From contig NW_020311998.1 in the NCBI RefSeq assembly GCF_003144115.1, positions 371,669 to 435,668 of the forward strand: a DNA stretch of 64,000 bases, written 5' to 3'. This document shows, in pieces, positions 46,754 to 55,776 of the stretch (positions are counted from its first letter, which is position 1; every line of letters starts with the position of its first letter). This stretch comes from Tilletiopsis washingtonensis (Eukaryota; Basidiomycota; Exobasidiomycetes; Entylomatales). The notes under the pieces were generated by a model. It saw only the letters and a list, made by a program, of their open reading frames with translations, did not search any database and was not told where the DNA came from. The translations under genes were made by a program, and so were the position numbers.

Positions 46754-48525
46754 ATGCCGCGTGTGCCCTACGTCTTCCCCGCCGCAGGCAGCGACCCCAT
46801 CGCCGACGCCATCCGCGCCCGCCGCGGCGCGCGCGGCCTCACGTCGCTCGACGGCATGCTCCTCAACGCGCCGCCGATTGCCGACGGCTGGAACCGCCTG
46901 CTGGGCGCCGTGCGCACGGGAAGCTCGCTCGAGGGCGACGTGCGCGAGCTCATGGTGCGTGCGGCGTGGGTGTGGGTAGCAGTGGCAGTGCAGGCAGTGC
47001 AGGCGTGACGGCGCATGCATTCGACAGCGAGCATCGGCGGTGCAGGCGCGGCGGTGCAGAGGCATGTGTGCATGCCAGCGAGCATCGCTGCGGCACCCTG
47101 TCCATGCGCTTGCTGGTCGGCCTCTGGGCCTAGCCTTTGCATTCGCGCACGCTGTCAAGCGCATACTCATGCTGCCGCTCGTCATGTGTGCTGGCCTTGT
47201 TGCTGTGTGCTTCTTGCTGGCACCTTCGCTCGTTTTGGTTTCTACGCTGACGCCATGCCCTGCAGATCCTCCGTGTGGCCGCGCGCAACCGCGCCGCGTT
47301 CGAGTGGATCCAGCACGAGATCGTCGGGCGCCAGGCAGGCCTGACGACGGAGCAGCTGACGCGCATCGGCGACCTGCGCAAGCCGGCCACGCCGCTCACC
47401 TCGGGCACCGGCGCCCTCTCGCCGCTGCAGGCCGCCGCACTGGCGCTCGCCGACTCGATGACTGCGCAGGTGCACGTCTCGGACGCCACGTTTGCCGCGT
47501 TTGGCGAGGCGCTCAAGGCCGAGGGCGCCGACGAGGCCGTCGTGCGCCAGAAGACCGTCGAGGCCGTGGCGACGACGGCGACGTACAACATGGTCAGCCG
47601 CTTCCTCGTCGCGCTCGACATTGACGACAAGGCCAACATGCCCGTGCCCGTGCCCGGCTTCTCTGAGGACGATGCTGCGCCCGTCGCGGACCCGGCGCGC
47701 GGCCTCGTGCAGGTGCTTGGCGACGGCGGCTGTGTGCTGGCGACGCGCGTCACGTTCCACTCGATGCGTGCGCCGTGGGTCGTGCTCATCAACTCGCTCA
47801 TGACGAACCTGACAATGTGGGACCCCGTGCTCTCCAAGCTCGCCACGGCCGGCTACAACGTGCTGAGCTACGACCAGCGCGGCCACGGCGCCTCGGCCGT
47901 GCCGGCGCAGCCCTGCACCGTCGCCACGCTCGCCGACGACGTCGCCGAGCTGATGGCGGCGCTCGAGATTCCGCGCGCGCACGCCGTGATCGGCGTCAGC
48001 CAGGGCGGCGCCACGGCGCTCGCCTTTGCCGTGCGGCACCCGGAGCTGGCCGAGCGCATCGTGGCGTGCGACACGCAGCCGGCCAGCCCGGCAGCCAACG
48101 CGGCCGCGTGGGACGAGCGCATTGCGCTGGCCAAGGAGAAGGGCATGGCGGCGCTCGCCGACGTGACGGTGCCGCGCTGGTTCGCCGCCGGCAGCGCCAT
48201 CACGGAGGACGTGCGCGCCTCGACGCACGAGATGGTCGCGCGCACCAAGGTCGCCGGCTTCGAGGCGGGCGCGCGGGCACTGCAGAGCTACGACCTGCTG
48301 GCGCAGGGCCTCGTCGAGAAGCTCGCCGCCACGCGCTCGCTGCTCGTCGCCGGCGAGCTCGACGGCAAGCTGCCAGAGGTGCTCGCTAGCCTGCACAAGG
48401 ACGTGGCGGCCAAGGCCGCCGAGCGCGCCAGCTTTGCCAGTATCCCGGCCGCGGGACACCTGCCCATGCTCGACAACCCCGACGCATGGTGGGCCGTCGT
48501 GGGCCCCTGGCTCCAGACAGCATGA
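46754..48525 (+). CDS. Carboxymuconolactone decarboxylase-like / enol-lactonase (alpha/beta hydrolase) fusion
   Basis: A 486-residue two-domain protein. Exon 1 is 46754-46954 and exon 2 is 47266-48525, with a 311-nt intron. Residues ~1-195 form an AhpD/CMD-like domain: DGWNRLLGAVRTGSSLEGDV, ELMILRVAARNRAAFEWIQH (with the family EWxxH), LADSMTAQVHVSDATFAAF and ATTATYNMVSRFLVALDID. Residues ~215-486 form an alpha/beta hydrolase like 3-oxoadipate enol-lactonase: VLINSLMTNLTMWDPVLSKL, YDQRGHGAS, nucleophile Ser312 in GVSQGGATALAF, an acid candidate Asp in GELDGKLPEVL and His465 in AAGHLPML. The catalytic triad looks complete. In bacterial PcaL the lactonase is N-terminal and the decarboxylase C-terminal; here the order is reversed. 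A beta-ketoadipate-type role is inferred. No peroxisomal or mitochondrial signal is seen. Confidence 0.87.
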
Positions 48526-48572
48526 CGTGGCTATAGGAATGGGACTGGCATTACGTGATGAGATGTGCAGGG

Positions 48573-49842
48573 TCACAGGCGCGCCGACGCCGCAGCCGCC
48601 TTCTTGGCCTGCTGCTTGGCCAGGAAGCGCGAGACGCCGGCGAGGAACACAGGGCTGGCGGCGATCTGCGAGAGTGCGGTCAGCTGCGGCCTGATGCGCC
48701 TCTTGCTGCTTCGCCACGCACCCTTCCGAGCTCCTCCATCTCGCGTGCATTGGCCGCACGCAGGCGCGCCAGCTCCTCGTCTGACCGCAGCTGTGAGGAA
48801 ACGTGCGTCAATTTTGCGGCGTGCCGGCGCACATGCATGCGCACTGACTAGACGCTTCGTGGCCATCATGCTCTCGAGACTGAGGTTCGTGTAGTCGGCC
48901 GACTCGACGACCGTGTCGGGATCCGCAGCGCACTCGGGGATGCCGAAGCGTTCTGCGAGGAAGCTAAGCGCATACTCGGCTGGCAGGGGTAGTGGTGCGT
49001 CAGTGCAACGGTCAACCAGATCGACAGCAATCTGACACGCACGCAGAGAGTCGGGCGTAGCATCGGGCACGACGGAGAGGAAGCCGCGCGCCGCCAGCGT
49101 CTCGGCTGTCTGCGGCTCGGAGAGCATCATCATCTTCGTCGTCAGCGCCGGGCCGAGGATGCGCGGGAAGGTGACGGAGCTGCATCCCTCGGCGCAGACG
49201 CCGAGCTCGGCAAAGGGCGTCTTGAACGTCTGAGGAGTGGCGTCAGCTGCTGGCAGAGATGAAGCTGCAAGTGCTATACGCACTCGCCCGGGCAGCGCAA
49301 AGACGAGGTCGTGCAATGGCAGGATCGTCACGGCCAGCCCGAAGGCGTGGCCGTTGATGGCCGCAGCCAGACACTTGGGAAAGCGGATGAGCTCCTCGAC
49401 GAGTGCGCTGCAAGAGCTCATGTGAGTCGTGTGGCCGTTTTGAGTTGCAGTGTCGAGCTCACCCGGCGAGGTTGGAGGTGTCCGGGTCCTCGGCCTGTGC
49501 CTCGCCCTCGCCGCGCCCCTCGAGCATGCTGGCGTCCATGGCCATGCCGGCGCAGAAGACACGCTTCTCGGGCGTGCTGCCGGGGCGCCCGCGCCCGGAC
49601 ACGACGACGGCATGCACGTCGTCCGTCTCTGCCTGCAATGTGTGTCAGCGATCGTGACCGCAGAGCCGGCGCTCAGCACCACGCACGGCCCAGCGCAGCG
49701 CGCGTGTCCAGTCGCGGAAGAGCGTGGGCGAGAGGGCGTTGAACGTCTTGGGCACGTTGAGCTCGAGATGCACGAGCGTCGGCAGCGGGCGGTAGCGCGA
49801 AAGGGCCAGCGCCGTGAAGCTCGGCAGTTTGGAGTAAGGCAT
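48573..49842 (-). CDS. Enoyl-CoA hydratase/isomerase with a peroxisomal ARL tail
   Basis: A crotonase-fold protein of roughly 310-330 residues in about six exons. The start is MPYSKLPSFTALALSRYRPL at 49842, followed by LVHLELNVPKTFNALSPTLF, VHAVVVSGRGRP, RVFCAGMAMD (first oxyanion-hole segment), KCLAAAINGHAFGLAVTILP (second oxyanion-hole segment) and TPFAELGVCAEGCSSVTFPR. The Glu near AELGVCAEG could be the general base, as in delta3,delta2-enoyl-CoA isomerases (Eci1/Dci1-like). The C-terminus ASARL fits the peroxisomal targeting type 1 pattern [SA]-[KR]-L. The probable role is peroxisomal beta-oxidation of unsaturated acyl-CoAs; hydratase versus isomerase cannot be settled by eye. It converges with the fusion gene, with 47 bases between stops. 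The last exon joins (48690-48850) are approximate. Confidence 0.85.
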
Positions 49843-50334
49843 GGCACTTTGCTTGAGGGAATGTCGATGATGAGAGACGGGAGGAGCGATGGCGGCGCTC
49901 GCCGCCTTCCCCGCACTCTGCGCGCGCAGGAGAGGAACACCGCCCGGCGGCTATCTGCGAAGCCGGACGGCCCGGCACCGCGACTCGTCTTGCCGGCAGA
50001 CGGCGCCCCGACGCAGCGGTCCGACGGAAAGGCTCAAAGTCTCAGAGTCTGACACTTGGCGCACAGCACGGCCAGCTGTGGGCACTATCTCCAGAGCTTC
50101 TTCAGCCCCGACTATGCGCTCCTCGAGCCGGGCATGCGGAATGTCGCGGCGAGAGTGCGTGGCTTAGGCCCGGCCAGGGAGGCGGCGGCACGACGCGTAA
50201 CGCGCCTCGTGTTGCGTAGCGTAGCCTGCTGCTGCTCCACATCCCGCCACACCCATCGGCAACGCGCAACCTGTCCATCACGGCGCACGGCCTCGCTGGC
50301 CTCACCCTGGCCCCTCGCTGTCCTAGTGCCAGCC
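49843..50334. promoter_or_regulatory. Divergent promoter region, enoyl-CoA isomerase / ALKBH-like gene
   Basis: These 492 bases lie between head-to-head starts. No TATA box or gene is recognisable. The ALKBH-like frame stays open upstream to an ATG at 50056, but that extension has no visible conserved motif. Confidence 0.4.
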
Positions 50335-51841
50335 ATGTCAGACCTGCGCGCCTTCTTCACTCCGCCGCGCGAGCGTGCGCAGCCCCCGCCGCGCCGCTCT
50401 GCCTCGCCGCTCGACGCGCGCATCCAGGAGGCACTGCGCCGCTCGCGCGAGGAGGCGCGCGTGGCGGCGCTGAGCGACGACGAGGCACTGCGCGAGGCGC
50501 TGGCGGCGTCGCTGGCCGAGGCGCAGCCCGATCCTGAGGAGCTGGGCGGCGCTGCCGGCGGCAGCAAGGCGGAGCGCGGCACTGCTAGTGGCGACTGGAA
50601 GGACTGCGGCGAGGCGAGTGGCCGCCGCACAGACGACAACAAGCCGGGCAGCGCAGCAGGCCGTCGACTGTCTGGTGGAGCCCTTGACGGCGGTGCGGAC
50701 TCCAAGCGGCGTCGCACGGAACCCGCTGCGCAGCGGACTGCAGTGGCGGAGACGGAGCTCAAGCAGGAGTCTAGCAGTGCGAAGCCGGCCAAGCCGATTG
50801 CGCCGCTCTTCGCGCGCTCCTCCTTGCCGGTGCCCGCACCGGACCTGACGAGCGCGGTGGCTAGCACGAGTCAAACGCCTCTCGAGGTCATTGACCGCTT
50901 CGACGGCTCGCTTGATCTGCTCTACTGCAAGGGCTGGCTCACGCCGATCGCACGGCAGGCGCTCTTCGCTTGGATGACGGCCGAGCTGCGCTGGCATCGC
51001 GTCATTTACACGCGCCCCGGCACGGGCATCACGATACGCACGCCACGCTACACCACCACGTACGGTAGAGACGAGACGGGTGCGCCGGACGTCGCCTATC
51101 AGCAGCCGCCCGTGGCCTTTCCGCCGTGTCTGGACGATCTGCGCCGTCTCGGTGCGTGGTCTCGCCGCACGTCTCACCCTGCTCGGGCTGACAAGCTCCA
51201 TCAGTGGAGGCGGCGACTGGCGCACGCTTCAACACGATGATCTGCAACCTCTATGCAGATGGCAATGATAGCATGTAAGGCGCAGTGTGGGTTGATTGCA
51301 GTGTCGCGCTGACAAGACGCACAGCTCCTATCACAGCGACGACGAGGCTTTCCTCGGGCCCAACTGCACCATCGCCTCGCTGTCACTTGGCGCTGCGCGC
51401 GACTTCTTCATGCGTGAGAGCGACCTTGCCCGGTCCGTGGTGCGGTCTGCTGACTGCTCGCAGGGCGCAAGGCACCTGCCGGCGTGGACATTGCGCCGGC
51501 GCGGCCAGACCAGAAGTCCGGCACCAAGGGCTCAGGCCCTGCCGCAGGGCGCCCCACGGAGCGGTGGCGGCTCGGCGACGGCGACCTCCTCGTCATGCGT
51601 GGGCGCACGCAAAGCGAGTGGGAGCACGCCGTGCCGAAGCGCGCCAGTGCTGGGCCACGCATCAACATCACGTTCCGGCGCGTCAACTGCGTCGCTGGCG
51701 TCAACAGTGAGCTGCGCGGCTGTCTCGCTGCCGTGCACGACTCACTCTGCGGCCACAGACTTTATGCGGTACTCTCGAGGCGACGGACCGGGGTATCGAT
51801 GGCGCGGCGGTCGTCTCGTCGAGGCGCCGGGCGGCCAGTGA
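50335..51841 (+). CDS. ALKBH2/3-type DNA repair dioxygenase with PIP-like box and UIM
   Basis: About 430 residues in five exons. The catalytic part is a clear AlkB fold: PLEVIDRFDGSLDLLYCKGW, LRWHRVIYTRPG, then ARFNTMICNLYADGNDSI, SYHSDDEAFLG (Fe ligands His and Asp, HxD), IASLSLGAARDFFM, GDGDLLVMRG, SEWEHAVPK (distal His) and RINITFRRV (R-x5-R binding 2-oxoglutarate). It ends FMRYSRGDGPGYRWRGG... and a stop at 51839-51841. The family repairs 1-methyladenine and 3-methylcytosine in DNA. The N-terminus is unusual. MSDLRAFFTPP resembles a PCNA-interacting box without its Gln. Residues ~42-57 (SDDEALREALAASLAE) match a ubiquitin-interacting motif. The middle ~120 residues are disordered. I chose the ATG at 50335 because it exposes the PIP-like motif at the very N-terminus; an upstream in-frame ATG is at 50056. 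Confidence 0.88.
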
Positions 51842-51847
51842 CACGGC

Positions 51848-53250
51848 TCAATCATCCACTTGACACCAGCGAATCTCGAAGGCACGGAACAGCGTCGCCT
51901 GTCCCGACTGTGTCGCCAAGGGGCGGCGCACGGTATCGTCGCCGTGCAGAGGCACGTCTGTCCGCATCGACGGCGGACCAAAGTCGTCTTGCGCTCGCAG
52001 GTCCTGCGTGCGGACAGTGCGCAGCGCCAGGGCCCCACCGGAAGAGCTCGCGCGCGGGTCGACGAGCGGAAAGACGGCGAGAATGGCCGCCGCTTCGTGT
52101 GCATGCGTCTGCCGCAGCGCATTGAGGATGTAAAGCCCGCCGTGCAGATCGGCTCCCGCGCCCTCTCGGCTGTCCGACTCGTGCACGAAGGCCCGCGACA
52201 GACGCTGCGACGCCACGGCACGCAGCCACAGCGCATGGTCGTGCTCGTAGCAGCAGTCTGCGAAGTGTCAGTGCAAGCGCATTGTTGCTCTCTCCGCGGC
52301 AATTCTCACCTGCTGCAACGAGAGCATCCCACGAGCCACTCTCGAGGCTTGGCCACGTGTCACGAGCCGTCTGCGCAACGCGCTGCTCTTCGGTCTGGGT
52401 CTCGTGCGCGTGTGATGCTCCGGCATAGTCGTCTTGCCAGTCGAGCCGTCGGACGAGCGTGCTCGGCTCTGAGAGCGCATTGAGTGAAGCATTGAACTGC
52501 AGATTCGAGAGCACGTCGGGGTGGTAGTCTGTAAGCGCCACCTGTGCTGCAATGCCGAGGCGCTGCGAGTAGAGCGCAAGGGCCAGGCCAACGAGCCCAG
52601 TGCCCGCTCCCAGCTCTAGGATTCTCAGCTGGCTGCTGTGCCTGAGCGCTGCTTCGAGGGGGCTGAGCAGGCGTCTGGCGAGCAGCGGTGCCGAACCCCA
52701 AGTGCGCGAGCCAAGTGCGTCCGCCGAGAGTGTTGCATCGCGGACAGAGACGGCGACCTCGGCGCCGTTGGGCGTCGGCACATGGTAGATGCGTGTGACA
52801 GCACCTGATGCTGCTCTGCCGCGTCAGCGCAGAGCTCCATGCTGTTGCAGCAGACGACGTACCGCTCTTGCCGGCGCACACACTCAGCAGCGCCGCCGCT
52901 TTATCGAGCGCCGCAGCAGCGGCATCACCATCGTCGTCGCGCGCGAAGCACCAGGCGAGGCCGCTGCGCACGCAGCCCGTGAGCCACGTCTGTGCATGGC
53001 GCAGCTCGAATGCAGCGGAGGCGTCGCGCTCAGGCGCTTCGTCCGTCTCCGCAGCACCGCTATCTTGCTCATCGCTGGCCACGTCCGGCGCGGCGACCCA
53101 GACGTGCTCGTCGCCCTCGATTCGCAGGGCACGGGCGAGCAGCCCTAGCGCTGTCTCGACCTCGCCCAGCGCAGGCCGACGAGCGAGCGCAGGGAGATGC
53201 ACCGACGGGATGAACACCTCGCCCGACCCAGCATCACTTGTCGTCGTCAT
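51848..53250 (-). CDS. Class I SAM-dependent methyltransferase (Methyltransf_16 type)
   Basis: About 430 residues in three exons, starting MTTTSDAGSGEVFIPSVHLP at 53250. An in-frame ATG at 53418 would add 56 residues. The first ~130 residues are a helical region (LLARALRIEGDEHVWVAAPD) without a known motif. The catalytic part has SRTWGSAPLLARRLLSPLEA, the AdoMet-binding LRILELGAGTGLVGLALALY, the acidic motif ALTDYHPDVLSNLQFNAS, and after the last intron AADCCYEHDHALWLRAV. The W-G-[SA]-A-P-L entry and L-E-L-G-A-G-T-G-L motif fit the METTL21/FAM86/EFM group of protein-lysine methyltransferases. The substrate is unknown; elongation factors are the usual targets of this group. Its stop at 51848-51850 is only six bases from the ALKBH-like stop at 51841, so the two mRNAs must overlap in their 3' UTRs. 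Confidence 0.82.
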
Positions 53251-53457
53251 CGCCTGTGCGTATGCAGAGCGCCTGCTTGCGGCCGCGAGGATGCTTGTGG
53301 GTTGCAGGAAACTCTTGAGGTCGATCCTTATGCGCGAAGACGGCAAATTGCTCGGCAGGAGGCGCGCATGAGGCGCCCGAACGGTCAGGGTCAGTCGATG
53401 ATCATGCAGAGGGTTCATGTACCCGCCATTTGGCGCCTTGCATAATTACCGTCTCAT

Positions 53458-53544
53458 GCCGGACCGGCGCGATGGTGGCGCTTCTCATTCCTACAGTTTT
53501 GCAGTCAGCTGAGAAGGTTGCGGGTTCGAATCCCGCGTTCGGTT
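53458..53544 (+). tRNA. tRNA-Arg(CCU) with a 15-nt intron
   Basis: A full cloverleaf can be drawn. The acceptor stem is gccggac with gttcggt (two G-U pairs) and discriminator T. The D stem is gcgc/gcgc with loop gatggtg. The anticodon stem is tctca/tgaga and the loop T-T-C-C-T-A...C has anticodon CCT at 53490-53492. The variable loop is aggtt. The T stem is gcggg/cccgc with loop ttcgaat. An intron (53494-53508) sits one base after the anticodon, the standard eukaryotic position. The T arm gives a B box (ggttcgaatcc), and a T-run follows the 3' end. Position 8 is C and position 14 is G, instead of the nearly universal T8-A14. Confidence 0.85.
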
Positions 53545-53551
53545 TCTTTTT
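53544..53551 (+). terminator. RNA polymerase III T-run after the tRNA
   Basis: The tRNA is followed by ttctttttg, a run of five T typical of RNA polymerase III termination. Further T-runs lie downstream near 53570-53590. Confidence 0.7.
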
Positions 53552-53872
53552 GCTTTCTGCCCACCCGAATTCTTTTGGTCTTTTTGTCCTTCTCATGCTG
53601 GCGGGCCCACGGCCATGCTGAGCCATAATGGCCCTCCAAAAGACGTATGGGGACTCAATGCGGTCCGTTCTGTCATAACACATGGTCTCCATCAGGGCGC
53701 AGCTCATGCACTGAGGGCCAGCTCGCGCGGCGCGTCCTGCGGGCGGGCAGGACGCGCCTGCGCCGCGGCATGCGCGCCGTGCGCGCCGATAGGGATGCGC
53801 CGCATGCGCTCGGCGCAGTCACGGCCCGAGCACCATTCCTCAAGCCACCACCACCTCCCGCCCTCGCACCCC
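53545..53872. promoter_or_regulatory. tRNA 3' flank and SEC12 promoter
   Basis: These 328 bases begin T-rich (53545-53600) and become GC-rich towards the SEC12 ATG. No gene is seen. The SEC12 promoter must lie here. Confidence 0.4.
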
Positions 53873-55718
53873 ATGTCGCGCGCACAGCACTTCAGCGCGC
53901 CTGCCGGGCTGCCCGTCTACGCGCTCACGTTCCTGAGCGAGGATGTGCTGGCGTACGCCGGCGGCGGCGGCGCCGGCCGCAGCGGCGTCGCCAACGCTAT
54001 CGTGCGTCGCCCAGCCGCCCACTCGCAGACGCCCGCTGACACTCGCTGCCGCAGCGCACCGTGCGCGTGGACCGCGACAAGAAGACGCTCGAGCAGCTGC
54101 ACGAGCTCTCACTCAGCCGCGATGAGGACGCGCCCATGTGTCTCGCGTCCGAGCCAAAGGTGAGCCCGGCGGACGGAGCAGCGGCGGGGCAGCAGACAGC
54201 GCACGGCAGATAAGGGCAGTCAGTGCATTCATGTGGGCAGAGGCAGGCGGGACGATTCTGCTCGCACAAGAGAAACCATGTCCTGGCGAGACGCGCGGTC
54301 AGCCCACATACCTCCCGGCGCGCCAGCGCGATCCATGGAGAGATGGATGGAGAGCTCGATCGTGCGTACCAGAATAGCGGCATGCTGACGTGCACCACCG
54401 CCAGACGCGCTCGATCGTGTGCGGCATCAACTCGCCCGAGGCGCGGCTGAAGGACGGCAGCAATGAGACGCTGCGCCTCTTCCAGTACGACGAGCCGACG
54501 AGCAGCGAGAAGGAGTCTGCTGACGAGAAGAAGGCGTCGGACGCTGTGGCGGTGCGCTTCGAGAGGGCCGTGTCGAGCCTGCCGATCAGCGACGCCGAGG
54601 AGTACCAGGTGCGTGTCTGCCGAGCTTGTGCTGTCTTGCGCCCTCTCACGCTGTTCGGCTGCTTCAGAAAGTCGCCGTGTTCTCGCCCAATGGCGCACTG
54701 CTGGCTGCTGCGTCGACTCGCGGTCAGGTCGCGCTGCACCGCGTGCCGTCGCTTGCGCGTGCGTGGGCCGAGCCGCCGGCGCCGCCCAAGTCGCAGGATG
54801 GCGCCGCGCAGGAGCTGTTCGACGCCGACTTCAGCGCCGACTCGAGCCAGGTTGTGTTTGCCTCGGGGCGCGGCATCCGCGTGTTTGCTACGCCGGCAGA
54901 CGGTGCGGCCGACAGCGAAGACGGTGACGGGCCGCGTCTCGTGCAGACGATCCAGAACCCGGCGCTCGGCGGCACGAGCACGTGTGCCTTCCGCGCGGCG
55001 CGCTTCGGCCGCGGCAAGAAGATGGACGGCGGCACTAGCGACCGCCTGTTCACCGTTGTGAATGCGGGCCAAACGCCGGGCGCCAAGGGCAAGCAGGCCA
55101 AGCTTCGCAAGGCGTGAGTCAGGCAGGGCAGACGTCCTGTGCAGAGACTGATGACCGCACGTGTAGCTTCATCACCGCATGGGACGCCGACTCGTGGGAC
55201 TTGATCGAGACGCGCCACGTCTCCGACCGGCCAGTGACTGTCTTTGATGTGTCGTGAGTGCACTGCGCTCGCATTGCGGGCCATGTGCTGAATGCTCGCA
55301 CAGCGCGGATGGTCGGAAACTGGCGTACGGCTCGTCGGACCTGTCTATCGGCGTGCTCGACGCCCGGACATTGCGGGTGAGCAACCGCGCCGCATGCTGT
55401 GCGGAGGCGGCGACTGATTCTGCCGCGTCACAGCCGATCGTCAAGATCCTCGACGCGCACAGCTTCCCGCCGACGGCGCTGCGCTTCTCGCCGTCGGGCA
55501 ACGTGCTCGTGAGCGCCAGCGCGGACAACACGATCCGCGTCATCGACGTGCCGCACAAGTACCTGGTCGAGCAGAGCTGGTGTGAGTTGCACCGCAGCGA
55601 GACGCCGGCGCGCCGCTGACGCACTGGGCACGCAGCCGAGACGCTGCAGCTCATCTTCGTCGCGTTCCTGCTCGTCGTCATTGCGGCGTACATGGCGCAT
55701 CGCGAGATTCTGTCGTAG
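53873..55718 (+). CDS. SEC12: SEC12/PREB-type Sar1 guanine nucleotide exchange factor
   Basis: An ER membrane protein that activates Sar1 to start COPII vesicle budding. About 430 residues in about nine short exons. The start MSRAQHFSAPAGLPVYALTF leads into the catalytic K-loop region AYAGGGGAGRSGVANAI, whose GGGGxxxxGxxN pattern is diagnostic. WD40-type blades follow: VFSPNGALLAAASTRGQVAL, DADFSADSSQVVFASGRGI, FITAWDADSWDLIETRHVSD, ADGRKLAYGSSDLSIGVLDA and LRFSPSGNVLVSASADNTIR. The last exon gives one C-terminal membrane helix, LQLIFVAFLLVVIAAYMA, and the short lumenal end HREILS. The seven-blade propeller plus tail anchor is the expected layout. The intron at about 54160-54400 (~235 nt) is longer than the others. 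It converges with APC1 (58 bases between stops). Confidence 0.93.
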
Positions 55719-55776
55719 GGCGGCGAGGAGCAGATTCAGGGATACAAATACATCGGTGACGTGTTCGACAGAGGGC

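Noticed and set aside
47242-48759. 505-codon minus-strand frame opposite the CMD/lactonase fusion
   Set aside because: It runs antisense through both enzyme domains and into the isomerase 3' end, with no recognisable motif.
53402-53707. Minus-strand frame containing NAGFEPATF over the tRNA
   Set aside because: This string is the usual false translation of a tRNA T arm; the tRNA explains it.
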